Shown piece by piece: positions 36,504 through 44,827 of a stretch of DNA of 64,000 bases. Numbering within the stretch: the stretch's first letter is position 1; each line of letters opens with the position of its first letter. The DNA comes from JAAXKN01 sp036261625. Its GTDB lineage: Bacteria; Bacteroidota; Ignavibacteria; Ignavibacteriales; SURF-24. Under the pieces are notes generated by a model. The model ran no database searches and had not been told where the DNA came from. It was given only the letters and a program-made list of their open reading frames with translations. Position numbers and translations under genes: made by a program. The stretch is from contig DATAKL010000019.1 in assembly GCA_036261625.1 (NCBI GenBank), positions 1-64,000 of the forward strand, read 5' to 3'.

Positions 36504-37343
36504 ATGACCCGGATAATATTTTCACATAAACCTTCTGAAATGCATCTGAAGAACCCTTCAGGCGCAGGGCATCTGTTCATTATTGGCGGGGGGCCCAGGC
36601 CGCCCTATATGATGGAAAGGTTTATTGAACTTGCCGGGGGAATAGACTCGAAGATTGTTATTGTGCCTGCAGCAAGCACAACACCTTTGGAAACCGGCAT
36701 GCGTCATAAGACTGAACTTGAAAATGCCGGATGCATGTACCTAAGCGTCATAAACTGCCTTAAGAGGGAAGATGCCGACACGAGTGAAAATCTTGCAATG
36801 CTCTCAGGCGCCGGAGCAGTTTTCTTTTCGGGAGGGGACCAGAATAAACTTGTTGCATCTCTTAAGGGAACCAGGTTACTTGAGAAGATTAAGAATGTTT
36901 ATCTTTCGGGCGGCGTAATAGGCGGCACAAGCGCAGGGGCAGCCATTATGAGCAAAGTTATGATCGGCGGCGACGGCCTGAACAACAGTGACACATCCCC
37001 CTACCTTTTTAATCCTATCGTAAGAGAACATGTAAAGCTTTCAGAAGGCTTCGGATTCCTGGAAAATGCCATCATAGACCAGCACTTTAATACCCGCTCG
37101 AGAAAAAACCGCCTGATAAATGCCGTCCTGGAGCACCCGCAGCTTTCAGGCGTGGGCATTGACGAATCCACCGCAATTATTGTAAACCCCGAGGGGAGCT
37201 TTGAGGTCCTGGGGGAGAACAACGTTCTCGTTTTCAGCCTCCTTCCCGATGACGAGCAAAGCCAGGCCGACTCTTCAAGCAATATCGATATCAAGATCCT
37301 CAAGTCGGGCGACAGGTATATCTTTCCCGCTGTTACCACATAA
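36504..37343 (+). CDS. cphB: Cyanophycinase (peptidase S51)
   Basis: 279 residues, no signal peptide, so predicted cytosolic. It has the N-terminal GHLFIIGGG, AVFFSGGDQNKL (about 106-116), the nucleophile motif GGTSAGAAIMS with Ser143, IIDQHFNTRSRKNRL (about 191) and GVGIDESTAIIV. Cyanophycinase cuts the storage polymer cyanophycin into beta-Asp-Arg dipeptides. The following genes encode a second S51 protein, an isoaspartyl peptidase and cyanophycin synthetase, which strongly supports this specificity over other S51 roles such as Asp-dipeptidase. AGGGA precedes the start. It is the first gene of the locus. Confidence 0.92.
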   Translation: MTRIIFSHKPSEMHLKNPSGAGHLFIIGGGPRPPYMMERFIELAGGIDSKIVIVPAASTTPLETGMRHKTELENAGCMYLSVINCLKREDADTSENLAMLSGAGAVFFSGGDQNKLVASLKGTRLLEKIKNVYLSGGVIGGTSAGAAIMSKVMIGGDGLNNSDTSPYLFNPIVREHVKLSEGFGFLENAIIDQHFNTRSRKNRLINAVLEHPQLSGVGIDESTAIIVNPEGSFEVLGENNVLVFSLLPDDEQSQADSSSNIDIKILKSGDRYIFPAVTT

Positions 37344-37521
37344 TATTATTTAAGTAAGGACTTTCCGTTTTTCCACGTCATTCCCCTTCGAAACAGCTCT
37401 CATAGTTTAAAAAGGCAGGAAATTAGGGACATAATTTTCAGCACTTTCCATTATTGGCAGAAATTTACATTATATATTATCAGCCTGGATAAGGGTGAAT
37501 CTCTGAAATTAAGAGCATTTT

Positions 37522-38127
37522 ATGAAGACTCCCAAAGGGAAAGTTATGATCATTGGCGGTGCCGAAGAAAGGGAAGGCCGCCAGGTGCCTGCATTGCAGG
37601 AGGAAAATGAGGATGCCATTCCTTTTTCTATCCTGAAAGAAATTCTTCCGGTATCAAAGAACAAAAAACCGATTAAAGTTTTACTCACTGCGCTTAAGGA
37701 ACCGGATGATGCAGGGAAAACCTATAGGGACACCTTCATTAAACTCGGCTTTAGTAACGCTGAAGTAATAAACCTGAACTCAAGGAAAATGGCCTCCGAC
37801 CCCGGCATGGTAAAAGATATTGAGGCCTCCCTGTTTTTCAGCGGGGGAAATCAGTTAAGGCTGATACAAACTATTCTTCAGAATCCAACCTGTGTAGGCA
37901 TCGGTCTGGGTGAGGATACGGCTTTGATTGTTTCAAAGGGCAATATAATGAAGTGCATCGGAAGCGGTATGGTTATTGTCATTGATGGCTCCCAGATCAG
38001 GTATACTAATATCCTTAGTGCGGATTTGGATTCTCCTTTGAGCGTTGAGGGATCAGTGGTGCATATACTTGCAAAAGGCAACGGCTATAAGCTCAGGGAG
38101 AGACAGTACATACCGGAAGTAAAATAA
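37522..38127 (+). CDS. S51 (cyanophycinase-like) protein lacking the catalytic core
   Basis: 201 residues. The N-terminal part (KGKVMIIGGAEEREGR to LFFSGGNQLRLIQTIL) and the C-terminal part (NPTCVGIGLGEDTALIVSKG to the end) align with S51 proteins of Bacteroidota, but they are joined directly at about residue 119. The roughly 90 residues that normally lie between, with the GTSAGA nucleophile and the DQHF-type His motif, are missing; the neighbouring cyanophycinase retains both. The frame is open throughout, so the deletion is in frame. Peptidase activity is not expected. It may be a decaying gene or a non-catalytic partner. The ribosome-binding site is weak. Confidence 0.82.
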   Translation: MKTPKGKVMIIGGAEEREGRQVPALQEENEDAIPFSILKEILPVSKNKKPIKVLLTALKEPDDAGKTYRDTFIKLGFSNAEVINLNSRKMASDPGMVKDIEASLFFSGGNQLRLIQTILQNPTCVGIGLGEDTALIVSKGNIMKCIGSGMVIVIDGSQIRYTNILSADLDSPLSVEGSVVHILAKGNGYKLRERQYIPEVK

Positions 38128-38175
38128 GGAAAAACAAGAAGAGAAAATGAAAGTCTAAGTGAGGGAGACTGTTTC

Positions 38176-38202
38176 TGCCGCAGTAAAAGTTTTTCTGCGG
38201 CA
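38176..38202. repeat. Stem-loop upstream of the isoaspartyl peptidase gene
   Basis: TGCCGCAG (38176-38183) and CTGCGGCA (38195-38202) are perfect 8-bp arms around an 11-base loop containing TTTTT. It lies about 30 bases before the start codon and could be an attenuator or a weak terminator of the upstream S51-like gene. Confidence 0.4.
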
Positions 38203-38232
38203 TGCCGTATATTATTAAACTGAAAAATCAAT

Positions 38233-39159
38233 ATGGAAAAAGAATTTATTATAGCCGTTCACGGCGGGGCACAGAATAAAGATAAGAATACATTTACCCC
38301 TGAACTGGAGGAGGCCTATAAAAAGGGAATTGAAGAGGCACTCTATACAGGCTGGGAGGTCTTGAATGATGACGGAACGGCTTTAGATGCCGTAGAAAGT
38401 GCTGTGAGAGTACTCGAGGATAACCCGATATTCAATGCCGGACGCGGCTCTGCAATTAACCGCGACGGGGAGACTGAACAGGATGCAGCTATTATGTGCG
38501 GTGAAACACTCAGGGCCGGAGCTGTTGCAGCTGTCAGACTGGTCAAAAATCCCGTAAGTCTTGCCAGAAAAATAATGGAAACCACAGAGCATGTTATGCT
38601 TTCCGGAGACGGAGCCCTGGAATTTGCCAGACAGAGGGGACTTGAGCTGCGTGAGGCTGAGTACTTTATTACGCAGGAAAAGCTGGAGGAACTGAGGAAA
38701 ATAGTATCCCGGGAAAATTTTTCAGGCAGCAGAGATACTGTCGGTGCTGTGGCTCTCGATAAAAAAGGCAATCTTGCGGCAGCTACATCAACCGGAGGAC
38801 TGACAAATAAATTTAAAGGCAGGGTAGGCGACAGCCCGATTATTGGCGCAGGCACCTATGCTAATAATGATGCATGCGCGGTTTCATGCACAGGTGACGG
38901 AGAATTTATTATTAGAGGAGTTTTTGCTCACCTCATCTATGCACTGATGAAACTTAAGGGCATGTCTCTTCATGATGCCGCCGGTGAAGTATTCCGCATA
39001 AATGGTGAATACCTGAAGACCGAGATGGGAATTATTGCCGTGGGTAAAAATGCAGAGGTGGAGATGTTTTATAATACACTCCCCATGTACCGCGGCTACA
39101 GGAAAAATCAGGATCCTGCATTTCTGGCTATATGGGAAGATGAGTTCAGATTAGAATGA
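38233..39159 (+). CDS. iaaA: Isoaspartyl peptidase / plant-type L-asparaginase
   Basis: 308 residues. An Ntn-hydrolase with VHGGAQN at the start, LEDNPIFNAGRGSAINRDG (about 61-79), and the autocleavage site SRDTVGAVALD; Thr169 becomes the N-terminal nucleophile of the beta subunit after self-processing. Then TSTGGLTNKFKGRVGDSPIIG binds substrate. The enzyme hydrolyses beta-aspartyl dipeptides, including the beta-Asp-Arg released from cyanophycin, to free amino acids, and it also has asparaginase activity. Placement between the cyanophycinase and cyanophycin synthetase genes supports that use. Cytosolic. Confidence 0.92.
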   Translation: MEKEFIIAVHGGAQNKDKNTFTPELEEAYKKGIEEALYTGWEVLNDDGTALDAVESAVRVLEDNPIFNAGRGSAINRDGETEQDAAIMCGETLRAGAVAAVRLVKNPVSLARKIMETTEHVMLSGDGALEFARQRGLELREAEYFITQEKLEELRKIVSRENFSGSRDTVGAVALDKKGNLAAATSTGGLTNKFKGRVGDSPIIGAGTYANNDACAVSCTGDGEFIIRGVFAHLIYALMKLKGMSLHDAAGEVFRINGEYLKTEMGIIAVGKNAEVEMFYNTLPMYRGYRKNQDPAFLAIWEDEFRLE

Positions 39160-39241
39160 CTTAATAGCAGCCCGGGAGTGTCTCCTATGCCGGAGTTGAT
39201 GCTGAAAAGTAAGGGAAGATGTGTAATTATCAGAGGATTGT

Positions 39242-41908
39242 ATGCGAGTACTTGAAAAACGGGCGATGAGAGGACCAAATTACTGGAGTACCTACTGGAA
39301 AAACCTTATACTGATACGTTTGGACCTGGAAGATTATGAACAGAAACCAACAGACCTGATTCCAGGCTTCAGGGAAAGGATTGAAGAAGCGATCCCCTCC
39401 GTCAGGCATCATCAGTGCAGCTACTATCAGGAAGGGGGATTCTTAAGAAGAGTCGCCGAAGGAACCTGGGCAGGCCACGTCATAGAACATATCGCACTGG
39501 AACTGCAGACTCTGGCATCGATGGATACCGGATTCGGCAGAACTCGCGCCACTGCAACACCCGGAGTTTACAACGTAGTATTCAATTATTTTGAAGAAGA
39601 ATGCGGCCTTTATGCCGCCGATGCAGCCGTGGAGGTCTTCTTAGGCATTGCTGAAGGAATGCCGATGGAACTCCTGATGGAAATGATAGCTCAGCATGTA
39701 AAGAAGCTGGTAGAGATCAGGGAAGATGTACGCCTGGGGCCCAGCACTTCGGCCATTGTAAATGAAGCTTTGGAGCGCGGCATTCCTTATCTCAGGCTTA
39801 ATGATTCCTCTCTTGTGCAGCTCGGCTATGGAATTCATCAGCAGAGGATTGAAGCTGCCTCAACCGGCAGAACAGGCATCATTGCCGTGGAACTTGCAGG
39901 CGATAAGAATCAGGCCAAAAAGCTCCTTTCCTTTCACGGTATTCCTGTCCCCTTAGGCAAAGTTGTTGAAGAAGAACCGGAACTTGAGTATGCACTCAGC
40001 CAGACCGGTTTTCCAGCTGTCATAAAGCCGCTCGACTCGAATCAGGGAAAGGGAATAACCCTTAACCTTTACAGCCTGGATACCGCACTTCTGGCGTTCA
40101 GTGAGGCAAAGGAGTTTTCAGAAAAAGTAATAGTTGAAAAGCAGCTTATCGGGCGCGACTTCAGGGTGCTCATTGTAGATAATAAATTTGTGGCTGCTGC
40201 CGAAAGAATTCCGGCTCACATTGTGGGAGACGGCATACATACGGTCAGTCAGCTCGTTGAAATTGTTAACCAGGACCCCTGGCGCGGCAACGGGCACGTT
40301 AATAATCTGACTCGCATTAATATTGACGGGCATACACTAAAACTCCTGAAAGAAAAAAACTATACACCGGATACTGTTCTTAACTTAGGCGAGATCTGCT
40401 TTTTGAAATCAACAGCAAACCTTTCCACCGGAGGAACCGCAATCGACAGGACGGATGAGGTGCATCCAGGTAACGTTTTTCTTTTTGAAAGGGCTGCAAG
40501 AATAATCGGCCTTGATATTGCAGGGCTCGATATAATTGCCCCTGATCTTTCGACCCCGTTAGTTGAAAACGGCGGCGGCATTGTTGAAGTAAATGCAGCC
40601 CCCGGCCTGCGCATGCATACTTGCCCCTCAATCGGCAAAAAACGCAATGTGGCAAAAAATATTATTGACATGCTCTATCCTCCCGGAGCTCCTTCCAGAA
40701 TTCCAATTATATCGGTTACGGGAACAAACGGCAAAACCACAACCACACGCCTTATTGCACACATTTTGAGGAATGCAGGGCAGATGGTGGGCTTTACTAC
40801 AACTGACGGCATATACATAGACAACCACATGGTTGAAAAAGGGGATGATACAGGCCCCATATCAGCCAGGAAAGTCCTCAGCGATTCTTCTGTTGAAGTG
40901 GCAGTTCTTGAGACTGCCCGAGGCGGCATACTGCGCTCAGGTTTAGGCTTCGACAGCTCTAGTATCGGCATTGTCTTAAATGTTACGGCAGACCACCTGG
41001 GGCAGAAGGATATTTATACTCTTGAGGATATAGCAAAGGTTAAGGTGGTTGTTCCGATGAGCGTCTCAAAGGACGGTTATGTAATACTCAATGCAGACGA
41101 CCCGCTGGTCTACAACATGAGGCACGATGTGCTGGGAAAAGTCTGCCTCTTCAGCATGAAAAAAGACAACCCCCGTGTACTGGACCACATAGCCCGTGGA
41201 AACCTGGCCTGCATTGCCGAAAACGGCTACGTAACACTGGCAAGGGGAGACCTGAGACTGAGAGTTGAAAGGATTGAGAATATCCCTCTTACATTCTCGG
41301 GCCGGGCTTTATTTAATGTGCAGAACGTTCTGGCAGCAACAATGGCGGCTTTTGTTCACGACGTGGATTTGAAGATGATTAAAAAAGGGCTCAATTCATT
41401 CAAGCCCACACCTGAAAATGTTCCGGGCAGAATGAACCTGATTGAAATGGGAAACTTTACCGTTCTTGTCGACTACGCTCACAACCCCTCGGGCTTTATG
41501 GGCTTGTATAAATTCTTCTGCCGCTTTCCTCATCCGGTTAGAACAGGCATCTTCGGCGGCACAGGAGACAGGCGCGACGAGGACATTTTCCTTCTCGGCC
41601 GCATGGCCAGCCGCATGTTTACAAGAGTTGTAATTAAAGAGGATAAGGAACGCCGCGGCCGCAGACCGGGCGAGATGACTAAACTTATTACTGACGGCAT
41701 ACACAGCAAAAGAAATAATATGGAAATTCATACCATCCCCAAAGAGGAAGAGGCGATTTTGTACGGGCTTGATACTGCTTCGGAAAATGAACTGATGGTT
41801 GTACTTGTAGATGACGTTCAGGCAGTCTTAAAACTGCTCAATGAAAAGAAAAAAGAAATGGCCTTAAAGCAGGCTTACAAAACCTCTCTTATTGTTCAGA
41901 CAAAGTGA
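39242..41908 (+). CDS. cphA: Cyanophycin synthetase
   Basis: 888 residues, normal for CphA1. N-terminal domain with MRGPNYWSTYWKNLILIRLDL and EGTWAGHVIEHIALELQ, an ATP-grasp domain (about 220-480) with VIKPLDSNQGKGITLNL and IVEVNAAPGLRMH, and a Mur-ligase-like domain with the P-loop VTGTNGKTTTTRLIAHIL (about 491), NVTADHLGQKDIYTLEDIA and VDYAHNPSG. The enzyme builds multi-L-arginyl-poly-L-aspartate by two ATP-dependent steps: Asp at the backbone in the ATP-grasp site, Arg on the side chain in the Mur site. Lys can partly replace Arg in some bacteria. The start has AGAGGA. It is the core of the storage-polymer locus. Confidence 0.96.
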   Translation: MRVLEKRAMRGPNYWSTYWKNLILIRLDLEDYEQKPTDLIPGFRERIEEAIPSVRHHQCSYYQEGGFLRRVAEGTWAGHVIEHIALELQTLASMDTGFGRTRATATPGVYNVVFNYFEEECGLYAADAAVEVFLGIAEGMPMELLMEMIAQHVKKLVEIREDVRLGPSTSAIVNEALERGIPYLRLNDSSLVQLGYGIHQQRIEAASTGRTGIIAVELAGDKNQAKKLLSFHGIPVPLGKVVEEEPELEYALSQTGFPAVIKPLDSNQGKGITLNLYSLDTALLAFSEAKEFSEKVIVEKQLIGRDFRVLIVDNKFVAAAERIPAHIVGDGIHTVSQLVEIVNQDPWRGNGHVNNLTRINIDGHTLKLLKEKNYTPDTVLNLGEICFLKSTANLSTGGTAIDRTDEVHPGNVFLFERAARIIGLDIAGLDIIAPDLSTPLVENGGGIVEVNAAPGLRMHTCPSIGKKRNVAKNIIDMLYPPGAPSRIPIISVTGTNGKTTTTRLIAHILRNAGQMVGFTTTDGIYIDNHMVEKGDDTGPISARKVLSDSSVEVAVLETARGGILRSGLGFDSSSIGIVLNVTADHLGQKDIYTLEDIAKVKVVVPMSVSKDGYVILNADDPLVYNMRHDVLGKVCLFSMKKDNPRVLDHIARGNLACIAENGYVTLARGDLRLRVERIENIPLTFSGRALFNVQNVLAATMAAFVHDVDLKMIKKGLNSFKPTPENVPGRMNLIEMGNFTVLVDYAHNPSGFMGLYKFFCRFPHPVRTGIFGGTGDRRDEDIFLLGRMASRMFTRVVIKEDKERRGRRPGEMTKLITDGIHSKRNNMEIHTIPKEEEAILYGLDTASENELMVVLVDDVQAVLKLLNEKKKEMALKQAYKTSLIVQTK

Positions 41909-41963
41909 GACTCAAACTGCCAATGAGAGGAAATAATGAACTGAGAACAAAAGGATATTCAAT

Positions 41964-43673
41964 ATGCAGTACTATGCACTGGCAACAGACTACGACGGCA
42001 CGCTTGCAAAAGACGGACGCGTGGAAGGACAAACCCTGGAGGCTCTTAAACGTTTTCAGGCCTCGGGGCGCAAACTCGTTCTTGTTACCGGACGTGAACT
42101 TGATGAACTGATGGAGGTTTTTCCCGAACATGAGCTTTTCGACCTTATTGTAGCTGAAAACGGGGCTCTGCTCTACAGACCTTCTGCAAAGGAGGAGAAG
42201 ATTTTGGGCAGGGTTCCTCCCGAACTTTTTGTAAGTGAACTGCACAAAAGGGGAGTTGAACGCATGTCGGTCGGCCGCGTTATTGTGGCTACATGGAGGC
42301 CGTTTGAGACAACTGTGCTCGAGGTAATACGCGATCTGGGGCTTGAGCTCCAGATGATCTTTAACAAGGATGCCGTTATGGTGCTCCCTACGGGTATCAA
42401 TAAGGCAACAGGCCTAAAGGCGGGTCTAAAGGAACTGGGGCTCTCGCCTCACAACGTGGCCGCGATAGGTGATGCAGAGAACGACCATGCATTCCTAAGA
42501 CTCTGCCAGTGTTCGGCTTCAGTTGATAATGCACTCCCGATGCTTAAGGAAACCTCCGACGTGGTAATGAGGTCAGGCCACGGCAAAGGTGTATGCGAAT
42601 TTATAGATATGATCTTGAAAGACGACCTTTCGGGATTGGAATTTGGCCTGAAGAAGAACATGATCTCTATCGGCTCTGAAAGCAGCGGTAAGGAGGTTTT
42701 AATCAGGCCTGCCGAAAGTCTTCTTCTTACAGGCTCCTCCGGCTCAGGCAAGACTACCTTTGCCTCGGCATTCCTTGAGGCGCTTGAAGAAAAAGAGTAC
42801 CAATACTGCATAATTGATCCCGAGGGGGATTACATCGATTTTGAAAATGCCGTAATTCTGGGCAGCCCTAAAAGGGAGCCTGCAATCGATGAAATAGTGC
42901 ACGTCCTGGAAAATCCGGAACAAAACTGCATTATTAGCCTTGTCGGCATCAGCGTTGAGCACCGCCCGGAATTCTTTGAGAAGCTTTTGCCTGCACTCCT
43001 GAAAATACGCACCTCAACAGGAAGGCCGCACTGGATTGTAATTGATGAGATACACCACCTTCTGCCTGCCAGCTGGGAGCCCTCGCACGTTGCAATTCCA
43101 CGTGAATTCTCGGGTCTCATGATGGTGACGATTCATCCCGATCATATTGCGCCTGAGGTTCTCTCAATTGTAACTTTAGTACTTGCAGTAGGGCAGAATC
43201 CGCAAAAGGCGATAAAGAAGTTCAGTTCAGCGCTTAAGGAAAATCTTCCATCTCTGCCAGAAGAGGAACCAGCCTCAGGACAGGCAATTGCATGGTGGAG
43301 AACGCCTCCAAAGGAGCCTTTCATTTTCAATCCCCTGACTCCAAGTAAGGAAAGAAAGCGCCATTCTATCAAATATGCCGAGGGTGAACTCCCTCCCGAG
43401 AGGAGCTTTTATTTCAGGGGACGCGAGGGCAGGCTTAAGCTGAGGGCGCAGAACCTGATGATTTTTCTCCAGATGGCCGAAGGCGTTGATGACGAGACCT
43501 GGCTGTACCATCTGAAGAAAGGGGATTATTCCTACTGGTTCAGAAATATGATTAAAGATGATGTGCTTGCCGCAGAAGCTGAGGCTGTTGAGAAAGAGAA
43601 AAATATTTCGGCCCGGGAAAGCCGCAGAAAGATAAGAGCAAAAGTCCTATCCCGCTATACGGCTCCTGAATAA
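41964..43673 (+). CDS. HAD-IIB phosphatase fused to a P-loop ATPase
   Basis: 569 residues. The N-terminal half (1-225) is a HAD hydrolase of the Cof/SPP type: nucleophile motif DYDGTLAKDG (9-18), VTGRELDE, NKATGLKAGLKELG and GDAENDHAFL (about 169). The C-terminal half has Walker A GSSGSGKTT (about 257), DPEGDY (about 287) and Walker B WIVIDEIHHLLP (about 355), in the style of HerA/VirB4-type ATPases, then a charged tail. The start is 55 bases after cyanophycin synthetase, with AAGGA, so cotranscription is likely. A HAD half plus an ATPase half suggests phosphate-dependent control or nucleic acid or protein remodelling; the substrate is unknown. The P-loop and Asp residues are intact. Confidence 0.8.
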   Translation: MQYYALATDYDGTLAKDGRVEGQTLEALKRFQASGRKLVLVTGRELDELMEVFPEHELFDLIVAENGALLYRPSAKEEKILGRVPPELFVSELHKRGVERMSVGRVIVATWRPFETTVLEVIRDLGLELQMIFNKDAVMVLPTGINKATGLKAGLKELGLSPHNVAAIGDAENDHAFLRLCQCSASVDNALPMLKETSDVVMRSGHGKGVCEFIDMILKDDLSGLEFGLKKNMISIGSESSGKEVLIRPAESLLLTGSSGSGKTTFASAFLEALEEKEYQYCIIDPEGDYIDFENAVILGSPKREPAIDEIVHVLENPEQNCIISLVGISVEHRPEFFEKLLPALLKIRTSTGRPHWIVIDEIHHLLPASWEPSHVAIPREFSGLMMVTIHPDHIAPEVLSIVTLVLAVGQNPQKAIKKFSSALKENLPSLPEEEPASGQAIAWWRTPPKEPFIFNPLTPSKERKRHSIKYAEGELPPERSFYFRGREGRLKLRAQNLMIFLQMAEGVDDETWLYHLKKGDYSYWFRNMIKDDVLAAEAEAVEKEKNISARESRRKIRAKVLSRYTAPE

Positions 43674-43678
43674 ATCCT

Positions 43679-44287
43679 CTAAATCAGAAACGGCCTCACC
43701 ATTTCCATGAACTCCCTTTCCAGCTCTTTGCCGTGATTGTTGTTATACCAGGCCTGCAGGTTCTCATAAAGCTTTTCCCTTGGAATATCTTCCAGTTTCC
43801 AACTTTGGAACAGCTCCTGCAAGGCCCGCGGGCGGGGCCCCCACCTGTAGAGCTCATTCCAGTTTTTGTCAAAACCGATAAGCTTCGGTATGCTCCTGGT
43901 CCCATTGGTCAGATACTGATCTATGATATCTAAATTTTCATCCCTGAGCAGTATGGCAAGTTCAACTTTCGGGCTGGCGGCGGCTATCTTTGCAATATAC
44001 GGCACCGTCTGGGCTGAATCTCCGCACCAGTCCTCTGTTATAACTACCCAGAGATGCTCCTGCGGCAGATTTAAGACAAGATTTTTTAAGTCATCTGAAA
44101 CAGAATATACTTTTTCAATTCTCAGACTTCTCTGAAGGTTCAGCCTGGAATATTCAAACTTTTGCAGGAGCTCCTCATCGAACTGTGTTGCATCAGAGGT
44201 AAGCACCCGGATCTTAGTGCGTTCCAGATACTGAGAATATGAGAGCGCCTTGTACAGCCGGTTTGCAATTAATATATTTTCATCCAT
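43679..44287 (-). CDS. Thioredoxin-fold protein with WCGDS active-site motif
   Basis: 202 residues, no signal peptide. A thioredoxin-like core near LWVVITEDWCGDSAQTVPY (about 79-97) keeps the first active-site Cys but has Asp-Ser where thioredoxins have Pro-Cys, so it is a one-cysteine variant. The cis-proline loop is at TRSIPKLIGFD. Members are common in Bacteroidota and annotated only as thioredoxin family; a monothiol or non-redox role is likely. It ends five bases from the stop of the convergent HAD-ATPase gene. Confidence 0.8.
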   Translation of the reverse strand: MDENILIANRLYKALSYSQYLERTKIRVLTSDATQFDEELLQKFEYSRLNLQRSLRIEKVYSVSDDLKNLVLNLPQEHLWVVITEDWCGDSAQTVPYIAKIAAASPKVELAILLRDENLDIIDQYLTNGTRSIPKLIGFDKNWNELYRWGPRPRALQELFQSWKLEDIPREKLYENLQAWYNNNHGKELEREFMEMVRPFLI

Positions 44288-44388
44288 TATACTGGTCCTG
44301 TGTTTTGTTTAATTTATAATATAATCATAATTTTATGTAAATTATAAAACAAAATCAGTTTTTTGGACAAAGAGAAAGAGCTGTTCAA

Positions 44389-44751
44389 ATGGACATTGAA
44401 AGCTTCAGGCAGTACTGCCTGAAAAAGAAGGGGGCAGCGGAGGATTATCCTTTTAACGAGGAGACGCTTGTCTTTAAGGTTATGAATAAAATCTTTGCAC
44501 TTACCCCTCTTGAAAAGATACCTTTAAGTATCAATATTAAGTGCGATCCGGAAAGGGCCCTGGAACTCAGGGAAATGTATGAATCTGTGCTTCCGGGGTA
44601 CCATATGAGCAAAAAGAACTGGATTACTGTTGTAATGGATAATTCCATGCCGGATAAATTATTCAAGGAGCTCGTTGACAACTCTTACGACCTTGTTGTC
44701 CAGGGGTTGAAGAAGTCGGAGAGGATTGCACTTGAAGCACTGAAAGACTGA
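44389..44751 (+). CDS. MmcQ/YjbR family protein
   Basis: 120 residues with the family pattern MDIESFRQYCLKKKGAAEDYPF at the start, VFKVMNKIFALTPL, SINIKCDPERALELRE and GYHMSKKNWITV. The fold is a small cyanobacteria-widespread double-wing domain; DNA binding has been proposed for YjbR, but the function is not settled. Length is normal. It starts about 100 bases from the divergent thioredoxin-like gene. Confidence 0.9.
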   Translation: MDIESFRQYCLKKKGAAEDYPFNEETLVFKVMNKIFALTPLEKIPLSINIKCDPERALELREMYESVLPGYHMSKKNWITVVMDNSMPDKLFKELVDNSYDLVVQGLKKSERIALEALKD

Positions 44752-44827
44752 AGTGAGCCGGATCCTGGAAGTCTCTTTTCCCGTAAAAATTTAATTAATA
44801 AAATCTGATAATAATGCCGAATAAGCC

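Noticed and set aside
38233..39159. Assignment as a stand-alone L-asparaginase
   Set aside because: The family does both reactions, but the cyanophycin neighbours make beta-aspartyl dipeptide cleavage the better call.
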